Assembly (NCBI GenBank): GCA_025462645.1
Contig: JAOAPB010000104.1
Location: 44,180 to 108,179 of the forward strand
Length of the DNA stretch: 64,000 nucleotides
Direction of reading: 5' to 3'
Source: Edaphobacter sp.
GTDB taxonomy: Bacteria; Acidobacteriota; Terriglobia; Terriglobales; Acidobacteriaceae
Part shown: positions 51,833 through 59,692 of the stretch, in pieces
How the letters are laid out: each line of letters starts with the position of its first letter
Numbering within the stretch: position 1 is the first letter of the stretch
Position numbers and translations under genes: made by a program
The notes under the pieces: model-generated
What the model saw: the letters and a program-made list of their open reading frames with translations, nothing else
Told to the model about the DNA's origin: nothing
Databases searched by the model: none

Positions 51833-52882
51833 ATGATTCTCGCTGGTGATGTTGGCGGCACAAAGGTCCACCTCTCGCTCTACGACTTCACAGGCGGTCG
51901 GCTCCACGCCTTACACGATAAGAAGTATCCCGCACACGGGTTCGACAGCCTTGACGCAGTGGTCAACAAGTTCCTCGCCGGTGATGACGATATCCCGGCA
52001 ACTAAAAAGGAAGACATCCTCGCGGCCTGCTTCGGCCTTCCCGGTCCCGTTCGCGAAGGTCGTCTGAAGCTGACCAACCTGCCTTGGACACTCGATGTCC
52101 GAGATCTCGCGAAATCGCTCTCCATCCAGCACATCTTCCTCATCAATGACCTGGAAGCGAACGGCTATGGCATCTCCGAGCTGGCTCCCGAGAGCATCTT
52201 CACCCTCCACGCCGGTGATGCAAACGCCGTCGGACATCGCGGTCTTATCGCTGCAGGCACTGGTCTTGGCCAGGCGCTCCTCATCTGGGACGGCAAACAA
52301 CATCTGCCCATTGCCTCTGAGGGAGGTCACTGCGACTTCGCCGCTCGTTCGAACCGCGAGATTGCTCTGCTCGAATACCTGCACCAGACCCTCAAGGGGC
52401 GCGTCAGCTGGGAGCGCGTCGTCTCCGGTCTCGGCATCAAGAACATCTACACCTTCCTGCGCGACGTCGAAAAGCTTAACGAGCCCGACTGGCTCCGTGC
52501 GCGCCTCGCCGCCGAAGATCCCAACGCCGTCATCGGCCAGTGCGCCGAGGATGGTTCCAGCTCCATCTGCTTTGAGACCATGAAGACTTTCGTGTCGGCC
52601 TACGGAGCCGAAGCTGGCAACATCGCCCTGAAGGTCCTTGCCACAGGCGGTATCTACCTCGGTGGAGGTATCGCCCCCAAGATACTCAAGACGCTGCAAA
52701 ACGGTTTCTTTACCCAGGCTTTCTTGGACAAAGGCCGTCTCTCCCCCCTGTTGCAATCCATCCCTGTCCGGGTCATCCTCGACGACACGTGCGCCCTGTT
52801 AGGAGCCGCCGCCTACGCCGAAGCCCGCGCCTCCGAGCTCTCCGGCCGCTCAGAGCGTGCCGCCTCCCTCCAAACCGTATAA
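51833..52882 (+). CDS. glk: glucokinase
   Basis: 349 aa Glk (PF02685 type). Phosphorylates glucose with ATP. ILAGDVGGTKVHLSLYDF at the N-terminus (phosphate 1), NDLEANGYGI, AAGTGLGQALLIWDG and ASEGGHCDFAARSNREI (substrate Glu region), GGIYLGGGIAPKIL. Last gene of the gnd-zwf-pgl-glk run. Confidence 0.94.
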   Translation: MILAGDVGGTKVHLSLYDFTGGRLHALHDKKYPAHGFDSLDAVVNKFLAGDDDIPATKKEDILAACFGLPGPVREGRLKLTNLPWTLDVRDLAKSLSIQHIFLINDLEANGYGISELAPESIFTLHAGDANAVGHRGLIAAGTGLGQALLIWDGKQHLPIASEGGHCDFAARSNREIALLEYLHQTLKGRVSWERVVSGLGIKNIYTFLRDVEKLNEPDWLRARLAAEDPNAVIGQCAEDGSSSICFETMKTFVSAYGAEAGNIALKVLATGGIYLGGGIAPKILKTLQNGFFTQAFLDKGRLSPLLQSIPVRVILDDTCALLGAAAYAEARASELSGRSERAASLQTV

Positions 52883-52934
52883 AGAGTTGTCGAGATTTGG
52901 TATACCCAGCGCCGCCACGTAACAACACCACGGC

Positions 52935-52957
52935 GATTGTGGCCATTGGTCACAATC
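52935..52957. promoter_or_regulatory. inverted repeat upstream of the aminopeptidase gene
   Basis: GATTGTG and CACAATC (7-bp arms, 9-nt centre) 60 nt before the M1 peptidase start. Possible operator; too short to assign a regulator. It is not a CRP site because the centre is one base too long. Confidence 0.3.
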
Positions 52958-53016
52958 TGCTCCATGTTTTTGATCATTTCTTCATGCAAACAAGTAGCGT
53001 TGCGTATCCTTAACAC

Positions 53017-55647
53017 ATGTTCTTGAACGCAGCGCTTCGCTACACCCTCCTCGCCCTATCCACTCTTGCTCTCCCCGCAACAACCGCACTCCAGGCCCAG
53101 CGTCTCCCCGGCGGCGTCCATCCCGAGCACTACAGCCTCACGTTGACCCCGGACCTTCAGGCCGCCACCTTCATCGGCACCGAATACATCGACCTCACCC
53201 TCGAAGCTCCCAGCACCACGATCACGCTCAACGCCGCCGAGATCAAGTTCCTTTCGGTGATGGCCACCATCGGAGACTCTGTGCCGAAGTCCCAGGCTGC
53301 CATCGTCACTCTCGACGCAGCCAAGGAGCAAGCCACCTTTACCTTTGCGAAGGAACTCCCCGCCGGCAAGATCACCTTGCAGATCAGCTACACCGGCATC
53401 CTCAACGACAAGCTCCGCGGCTTCTATCTCTCCAAAACCAAAGCCCGCAACTACGCTGTAACCCAGTTCGAGCCCACAGATGCTCGCCGTGCGTATCCCA
53501 GCTTCGACGAGCCGGCCCTCAAGGCTACCTACGACATCTCGCTCGTCATCGACGGAGCCGACACCGCTATCGCGAACACCAACCTCGTCTCCGACACCCC
53601 CGGTCCTATCGCCGGCAAACACACCCTCAAATTCGCTACCACCCCGAAGATGTCGACCTATCTCGTAGCCTTTCTCGTAGGCGACTTCAAATGCACTAGC
53701 GGCAAAGCCGACGGCGTTCCCATCCGTGCCTGTTCCACCCCCGACAAGGTCGAGATGACGAAGTTCGCCGTGGAATCCGCAGAGTACATTCTTCACTACT
53801 ACAACAACTACTTCGGCATTAAGTACCCCATGCCCAAGCTCGACATGATTGCCTTGCCAGACTTTGAAGCCGGTGCCATGGAGAACTTCGGCTGCATCAC
53901 CTATCGCGAGACCGACCTGCTCGTCGACGCCAGGATGGGCTCCATCCCTGCCAAAAAACGTGTTGCAGTTGTCGTTGCTCACGAGATGGCACACCAGTGG
54001 TTCGGCGACATGGTCACCATGCAATGGTGGGACAACCTCTGGCTCAACGAGGGCTTCGCCACCTGGATGGAGACCAAACCTGTCGCCAAATGGAAGCCCG
54101 AGTGGAACTTCCCCCAGGACGACGCGCAGGACCTAGACAACACCCTCAACCTCGACTCCCAGAAGACCACCCGCACCATCCGCGCAAGGGCTGAGACTCC
54201 CGGGGAGATCAACGAGATGTTCGACGGCATCGCCTACGGCAAAGCCGGCGCGGTCCTCGGCATGGTCGAGAACTATCTCGGCGAAGAGGTCTTCCGGCAG
54301 GGGGTCCACAACTATCTCCAGGCGCATCTCTATGCGAACGCCACAGCCGAAGATTTCTGGGATGCCCAGACTGCCAACTCACATCTGCCGGTCGACAAGA
54401 TTATGGAGAGCTTCGTCACTCAGCCTGGTGTGCCACTACTCGATTTGTCCGAAAAGAAGTCCGGTCAAGTTCCTATCGCACAAAGCCGTTTCTTTCTCTC
54501 CCCAACATCCACCGGTAACACCGCCCAACGGTGGACTCTACCCGTCTGTATCAAGACCACCAATAAACCCATCTGCCGGCTCCTCACCCCGCAAGACTCG
54601 GTTCTGCCCCTCTCTGCAGATATCGGCATGCAGTTCCTATATGCCAACGCCAATGGTAAGGGCTACTATCGCACCGCCTATACGCCGCAGCAGTTCAACG
54701 CCATCGTGGCCAAGGCTGAAACCACCCTCACCCCGTCCGAGCGCATCGATCTAGTAGGCGACCGCTGGGCTCTTGTACGCTCCGGCCAGAGTACAGTAGG
54801 CGACTACCTCAATCTCGTCCTCGCACTCAAGAGCGATTCCAACGCTGCCGTCCTCGACAACGCCCTCTACAAAGTAGCCACCATCGACACCCGCATCGCG
54901 AATGACGACGACCGTACCCAGCTCGCCGCCGTCCTCCGTCGCGAGTTGAGCCCAATCTATACGGCGCTAGGTAAACCCACGAAGAACGAGTCGTTTGACC
55001 GCCAACAGCTGCGCGCTCTTCTCTTCGAAACCCTTGGAACTGCCAAGGATCCCGTTGTGCTTGCCGAAGCGCGTCAGCTTACCGACCGAGCCTTCGCCGA
55101 TCCCAACCACAAGGACAAGACGCTCGACCCAATCCTTACGGATGCCGCTGTAGCGATTACCACGAGCAATGGCGACACCGTGCTCTACGAGAAGATCCTG
55201 GCCGCCAGCAAAGACTCCCGAGATCCCGGCCAGCAGTCCGATGCACTACGAAACCTTGCCCGCTTCTGCGATCCGACCCTCGTCACACGCACGCTCGACT
55301 ATGCCGTTTCAGGTCAGGTGCGCAATCAGGATAGCTGGATCGTTCTCGCGATGCTGCTAAAAAATCGTGTCACCCGCGATCAGACCTGGAACTACATCCA
55401 GCAGAACTGGGATAAGGTCCACGCCCAGTTCACCACCAACTCCGGAGTCCGCGTCGTCGCCGCCACCGGCTCTTTCTGCTCCGCCAACCAGCGCGACGAG
55501 GTCATCAGCTTCTTCGCGGCTCACAAGGTAGACGCATCCGAACGTACGCTGTCCAAAGCCATCGACAGCATCAACGACTGCATCCATCTCCGGACCGCAC
55601 AGCAGCCGAGTCTCCACCAGTGGCTGGAGACACAGCCGAAGCAATAG
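53017..55647 (+). CDS. exported M1-family aminopeptidase
   Basis: 876 aa. A signal peptide (LLALSTLALPATTALQAQ) leads into the M1 fold: exopeptidase motif GAMENFG, zinc site HEMAHQWFGD (about residue 321) and the third zinc ligand in LWLNEGFATWME 19 residues on, then the Tyr transition-state region (YGKAGAVLGMVENYL). C-terminal ERAP-like helical domain (about residues 545-876). Releases N-terminal residues from peptides, here probably in the periplasm. Confidence 0.94.
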   Translation: MFLNAALRYTLLALSTLALPATTALQAQRLPGGVHPEHYSLTLTPDLQAATFIGTEYIDLTLEAPSTTITLNAAEIKFLSVMATIGDSVPKSQAAIVTLDAAKEQATFTFAKELPAGKITLQISYTGILNDKLRGFYLSKTKARNYAVTQFEPTDARRAYPSFDEPALKATYDISLVIDGADTAIANTNLVSDTPGPIAGKHTLKFATTPKMSTYLVAFLVGDFKCTSGKADGVPIRACSTPDKVEMTKFAVESAEYILHYYNNYFGIKYPMPKLDMIALPDFEAGAMENFGCITYRETDLLVDARMGSIPAKKRVAVVVAHEMAHQWFGDMVTMQWWDNLWLNEGFATWMETKPVAKWKPEWNFPQDDAQDLDNTLNLDSQKTTRTIRARAETPGEINEMFDGIAYGKAGAVLGMVENYLGEEVFRQGVHNYLQAHLYANATAEDFWDAQTANSHLPVDKIMESFVTQPGVPLLDLSEKKSGQVPIAQSRFFLSPTSTGNTAQRWTLPVCIKTTNKPICRLLTPQDSVLPLSADIGMQFLYANANGKGYYRTAYTPQQFNAIVAKAETTLTPSERIDLVGDRWALVRSGQSTVGDYLNLVLALKSDSNAAVLDNALYKVATIDTRIANDDDRTQLAAVLRRELSPIYTALGKPTKNESFDRQQLRALLFETLGTAKDPVVLAEARQLTDRAFADPNHKDKTLDPILTDAAVAITTSNGDTVLYEKILAASKDSRDPGQQSDALRNLARFCDPTLVTRTLDYAVSGQVRNQDSWIVLAMLLKNRVTRDQTWNYIQQNWDKVHAQFTTNSGVRVVAATGSFCSANQRDEVISFFAAHKVDASERTLSKAIDSINDCIHLRTAQQPSLHQWLETQPKQ

Positions 55648-55704
55648 AGCTGTTTCGCAACTGACGCAATAGCTGTTTCACAGATATGTAGAGGTACGAA
55701 AATG

Positions 55705-55765
55705 TTTGTCATTCTGAGCGCAGCGAAGAACCCCCGTATTTCGTCTTTGCTTTTGCTGTTGCCTG
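55705..55765 (+). repeat. dispersed repeat copy
   Basis: GTCATTCTGAGCGCAGCGAA at 55708, followed by GAACCCC and a CTTTGCTTTTGCTGTTGCC tract. Same family as 8902 and 5327 (inverted). It lies between the aminopeptidase stop and the MFS gene. Confidence 0.72.
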
Positions 55766-55827
55766 TTTCTTGGCTCTATATTGCAAATCCAAATTTGCAA
55801 TAGCCCATCACTTGCAGTGCCATCAAA

Positions 55828-57201
55828 GTGCTGTTGCAATGTTCTTGCAGCAGCACTTTCCTTTTGCACCGCAAGCGAAGCAGAATCAGGAGAAGCCATA
55901 TCCAACCCCAATCCGCACTGCGTCAGTGGGCCCCCTGTATTGCCATGCTTCTGCTGGGATTTTTGAGTTATGTGGACCGCAGCGTCCTCGCCATCCTCAG
56001 CCCCACCATCCTTGCCGATCTCCATCTCTCCGCCACGCAGTACGGCTACGCCATCCTCGTCTTCAGCCTCTGCTACATGCTTGCAAATCCCATATGGGGA
56101 TTCTGGATGGATCGCGCCGGCCTCTGGCTCACCACACTCGCGGCAGTTCTTATCTGGTCGATCGCCTCTGGAAGTCATGGCCTCATACTCGGCTTCCTAA
56201 GCCTGTGCTTGGCCCGCGGTGTGCTTGGCTTCGGCGAAGGCGCCACCTTTCCCGCTGGTCTCAAGACGGTCACCGAAACTCTCCCGGCCAGCAAACGCTC
56301 CTTTGGCCTAGGCATCGCGTACAGCGGCAGCTCGCTGGGAGCCGCCATCACCCCACTCCTTATCACCCCTATTGCCGTCCGTTACGGCTGGCGTTATGCC
56401 TTCGCCCTCACCGCCCTCTTCGGCATGGCTTGGATAGCCCTCTGGCTCCTTCTCCAGGCCACCGGCTGGTACACCACCAGACCTTCAATCGCAGCGCCAA
56501 AACAAGAGGTCATTGCGCCATCCCAAACTCCGAGCCAGATCTCTCGATGGAATCGGAACCTCTTCGCCGCAGCCTCTGCCTATGGCCTTGGAGCCGCTCC
56601 ACTAGCCTTCGGCCTCTACGCTGCTCCGCTCTATCTCACCCACGTCCTCCATCTTAGCCAGACCTCCCTCGGCCATCTCCTCTGGCTCCCGCCCGCCGGA
56701 TGGGAGGCAGGCTATCTCTTCTTCGGCTACATCGCCGACCGCCGCCGCCAGCGCGACGCAGCATCCAACAGCAGCGTCCGTCGCCCCGGCTCGCTCTTCC
56801 TCCTCTTCTCCATCGCGGGATTCCTCATCACCCTCGCCCCCGCTGCGGCCCGCAGCCCCCACCCCCTCGCGACTACGATGCTGCTCTTCTTCATGCAGAT
56901 GTTCCTGGCTGGCGGCTTCGTCGTCTTCTCGCTCTCAGACGGCATGGCGACATTGCCCAGGCAGCACTCTGCGTTCTTGGCAGGCATATGCATCTCCGCC
57001 TGGGCCCTGGCCACCGGAGTTCTGATGCCCATCCTCGGCCACTTCTTCGACCACGGCCGCTACACCCTCACCTTCTGGATCGTCGCATGCCTCCCCCCCA
57101 TAGGCACTCTCCTCTGGAAGCTCCTCTCCTCCACGCCGACTCTTCCGTTCTCCGACGAATTCCGCAACCATCCGCACGCGCTCGAATCTAAAGTAGGATA
57201 G
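55828..57201 (+). CDS. MFS transporter
   Basis: Up to 457 aa with 12 predicted helices. The first helix and motif region AMLLLGFLSYVDRSVLAILS, and SLCLARGVLGFGEGATFPAG, fit the ACS/hexuronate-like MFS group. Start unsettled: GTG at 55828 is the longest possibility, but its first 30 residues (QCSCSSTFLLHRKRSRIRRS) look unlike an MFS N-terminus. AGGAG at 55880 would suit a non-standard start near 55900. Substrate unknown. Confidence 0.85.
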   Translation: MLLQCSCSSTFLLHRKRSRIRRSHIQPQSALRQWAPCIAMLLLGFLSYVDRSVLAILSPTILADLHLSATQYGYAILVFSLCYMLANPIWGFWMDRAGLWLTTLAAVLIWSIASGSHGLILGFLSLCLARGVLGFGEGATFPAGLKTVTETLPASKRSFGLGIAYSGSSLGAAITPLLITPIAVRYGWRYAFALTALFGMAWIALWLLLQATGWYTTRPSIAAPKQEVIAPSQTPSQISRWNRNLFAAASAYGLGAAPLAFGLYAAPLYLTHVLHLSQTSLGHLLWLPPAGWEAGYLFFGYIADRRRQRDAASNSSVRRPGSLFLLFSIAGFLITLAPAAARSPHPLATTMLLFFMQMFLAGGFVVFSLSDGMATLPRQHSAFLAGICISAWALATGVLMPILGHFFDHGRYTLTFWIVACLPPIGTLLWKLLSSTPTLPFSDEFRNHPHALESKVG

Positions 57202-57250
57202 TCTACCGCGGCTCCGGATAGTCTCCGGTCTAAAAGCTAAAGGCATCCTT

Positions 57251-57883
57251 ATGGGTAAGAGCTTCGCCAAGATCGCCTTTACGCCACTTGTCAAAGAGCA
57301 GCAGAACCGTCACGGCAGCCGCCCCATGTACGCTCGCGTCGAGCAGGCCGGTCCCCCCGGTGACCGTCTCTCGTCACACGAGCGCGACTTAATCCTTACT
57401 CGCGACTCCTTTTACATGGCCTCTATCGGAGAGACCGGCTGGCCCTACATCCAGCATCGCGGCGGACCTCCCGGCTTTCTTCACATCCTCGACGACCAGA
57501 CCATCGCCTTTGCCGACTTCCGAGGCAACAAGCAATACATCAGCATCGGCAATCTCCAGCACGACGACCGTGTCGCACTCTTCCTCATGGACTATCCTTC
57601 TCGCAGCCGCCTCAAGATCCTCGGTCACGCCGCTATTTACGAGGGAACGGAAGCCGCAGCACTCATCGAACAACTCAGCTCACCTGCAGTGGAATCTCCC
57701 ATTGAACGAGCCATAGTCATCAAGGTCGATGCCTTCGACTGGAACTGCCCACAGAACATCACTCCCCGCTACACTGAGAAAGAGATCATCCACTTCACGA
57801 CACCTATTCGCCAACGAATTGCTGATCTAGAGGCGGAGAACAAACGTCTTCGCGTTCAACTGAATCAGCCTGCCAAGCCGTAG
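57251..57883 (+). CDS. pyridoxamine 5'-phosphate oxidase-like (FMN split-barrel) protein
   Basis: 210 aa. FMN-binding split-barrel: FYMASIGETGWPYIQHRGGP, IAFADFRGNKQYISIGNLQH, RVALFLMDYPSRSRLKILGH. Likely an oxidoreductase or flavin/heme-binding protein, not classical PdxH, because the PLP-site motifs are not seen. A coiled C-terminus (RQRIADLEAENKRLRVQLN) could mediate dimerisation. Confidence 0.87.
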   Translation: MGKSFAKIAFTPLVKEQQNRHGSRPMYARVEQAGPPGDRLSSHERDLILTRDSFYMASIGETGWPYIQHRGGPPGFLHILDDQTIAFADFRGNKQYISIGNLQHDDRVALFLMDYPSRSRLKILGHAAIYEGTEAAALIEQLSSPAVESPIERAIVIKVDAFDWNCPQNITPRYTEKEIIHFTTPIRQRIADLEAENKRLRVQLNQPAKP

Positions 57884-57902
57884 AACCACTAGTTATGCCG
57901 AT

Positions 57903-58406
57903 CTACCTTAACCGCTTCTCATAGCAAAAAAAGCGCAGTCCCGGCCGAAACTCCAACCCAATCTCGCCTGCTAACGCATACCCCAGCTTAGGAAATAATC
58001 GCCGCGTCGCCGCGTTCTGCGTGTTTGTATCGACTCGAAGCACTGCAATCCCCCGCTCCGCCGCAACCGCTTCAGCCTTCCCCATCAAAGCTGCGGCCAC
58101 CCCCGCTCCACGAAACGAAGGATCGACCGCCAGCCGATGCACCACTACAGCGGGCTCCTCAACATCCCACCCTACCTGCGCATACTCCGGCTCCTGATCC
58201 GTTGTCAGAGCAGCTACACCCGCGACAGAGCCATCGATCTCAGCCACCCAAAGCTGTCCCTGATCGATGTCCCTCTCGAAGACAGATTCATTGGGATAGC
58301 CCTCATCCCACTGCAGGTTCCCTGCTGCCCGCATCAGCGGAACCACTTGCCGCAATAAGGCCATCAGCACCGCAACGTCCTCTCGTGTAGCCCGCCGGAT
58401 CTGCAT
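57903..58406 (-). CDS. GNAT-family N-acetyltransferase
   Basis: 167 aa from the ATG at 58406 (open frame to 58460). GNAT core: MQIRRATREDVAVLMALLRQ, LWVAEIDGSVAGVAALT, VVHRLAVDPSFRGAGVAAAL (acetyl-CoA pocket R-x-x-G-x-A). A single-domain acetyltransferase of unknown substrate. Convergent with the FMN-protein gene (19 nt between stops). Confidence 0.85.
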   Translation of the reverse strand: MQIRRATREDVAVLMALLRQVVPLMRAAGNLQWDEGYPNESVFERDIDQGQLWVAEIDGSVAGVAALTTDQEPEYAQVGWDVEEPAVVVHRLAVDPSFRGAGVAAALMGKAEAVAAERGIAVLRVDTNTQNAATRRLFPKLGYALAGEIGLEFRPGLRFFCYEKRLR

Positions 58407-58486
58407 AGCCTTTAACGTACCAAGAATGAGCAGCGACCTGCGTAAGACGATAACGTGCACCTAAAGCAGTCAAGTAACCATGCAAG

Positions 58487-58762
58487 TTACATAATCCGAA
58501 ACCGCTCTCGCATCAATCGCTGAAACCGCGGCTTCCAGATCAGGTCATACGCCAACTCCTTCCCCGGAAACATCGCCAGCGCCGCCTTCCTGCTATCGGC
58601 GATCATCTGCGCGGCATCGTCCACTGTCAGCGATGCATCCTGCGCGATCACCTGCATAACCATGTTCATCATCATCTGTAGCCGGCGAATCAACTTCTGC
58701 TCTTCCGCCTGCTCCTCGGTACTAAGCGCAACAGTATCTTTCCCCGTCTCATTCAATTCCAT
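58487..58762 (-). CDS. small helical protein of unknown function
   Basis: 91 aa, predicted entirely helical: STEEQAEEQKLIRRLQMMMN, Met-rich centre (MMMNMVMQVIAQD), SRKAALAMFPGKELAYDLIW. I have the impression it is conserved in acidobacteria but cannot confirm it. No recognised domain. Confidence 0.6.
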   Translation of the reverse strand: MELNETGKDTVALSTEEQAEEQKLIRRLQMMMNMVMQVIAQDASLTVDDAAQMIADSRKAALAMFPGKELAYDLIWKPRFQRLMRERFRIM

Positions 58763-59024
58763 AGCCGAGCCTCCGCTTATTTTTCACATTACTCCTTAAG
58801 CGCGAATGTGCCATATTTTTTGTCGTGCATTGTTGCCTTGAACACTACCTGTTTTCAACTCTCTGCGTTTTCTTGCGGATACAAAGGAGCAACCTCGGTG
58901 GTGAGATAGGCATCCCATCTACGCATAGGCCACGAATGAGAGTTTTTTGCATCGATTCCTTGTCACCTCCAGGTGAAGTGCCTGCTTCTTATTGCGACTA
59001 AGGAATACTAAAAGGAGATCTTCG

Positions 59025-59669
59025 ATGCGCACCAAACTCTTCGCTCTTGTCACACTGGTGGCAGCTTCCATCTTGGCTCACGCCGACACAATCACCTATG
59101 GTCCCGTCACCTTTGGAAGTAGCGCACCATTGGGAAGTGACGGTTACGTGTCGCAATATTCGCTGCTTCCCATGTACGCTCCAGGTATTCGTCTCAATGA
59201 TCCCGTTAAGGGGACCGACGACTCTTTCACCCAGACCATTGCTTTTTATTTCGATCTCGCCCCCGGCTGGCGTATTACAAATATGAGGTTCACTGACCTC
59301 ACCGATTGGTCGCCTATACCCTATAACCTGGACGACAGCTCACAGTACGCATACGAGTATGAGCAAAAGATAACCCTGTGTTCTGCCAGCGGGACATGTT
59401 CCTCCGCCTCAACCAGCGAACACATGGGCAGCTTTCCGCTCCCACCTATATCGCTCGATGCCCAGGCTGGTTCTAACGTTGGTATCTATCAGGTCGCAGG
59501 CTACTCGCACAACGCTCAGGTCGCAACCAAACCTGCTGAGTCAAACCTCAACATCTTTCTCGTTCCAATCGCCTCCATCCCCGAACCAGAGACCTTTGTA
59601 TTGCTGGGTACGGGCATACTCGGACTGGCTGGCGTCTTCATGCGCAAAAGATCGCAGATTCATTCATAA
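59025..59669 (+). CDS. PEP-CTERM sorting-domain protein
   Basis: 214 aa from the ATG at 59025, with AAAGGAGATC just before it. Signal peptide (LFALVTLVAASILAHA), beta-rich body, and a C-terminal PEP-CTERM signal: IPEPETFVLLGTGILGLAGV then RKR. Such proteins are processed by exosortase and often exported with exopolysaccharide. No exosortase is in the window. The 262 nt upstream contain an inverted CACCT/AGGTG pair (58966-58977) and no other gene. Confidence 0.9.
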   Translation: MRTKLFALVTLVAASILAHADTITYGPVTFGSSAPLGSDGYVSQYSLLPMYAPGIRLNDPVKGTDDSFTQTIAFYFDLAPGWRITNMRFTDLTDWSPIPYNLDDSSQYAYEYEQKITLCSASGTCSSASTSEHMGSFPLPPISLDAQAGSNVGIYQVAGYSHNAQVATKPAESNLNIFLVPIASIPEPETFVLLGTGILGLAGVFMRKRSQIHS

Positions 59670-59692
59670 GCTTCCATTGCCCGTGGAGGTAG

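Noticed and set aside
52935..52957. CRP-type operator
   Set aside because: The centre is 9 nt between TGTG and CACA, one more than a CRP site.
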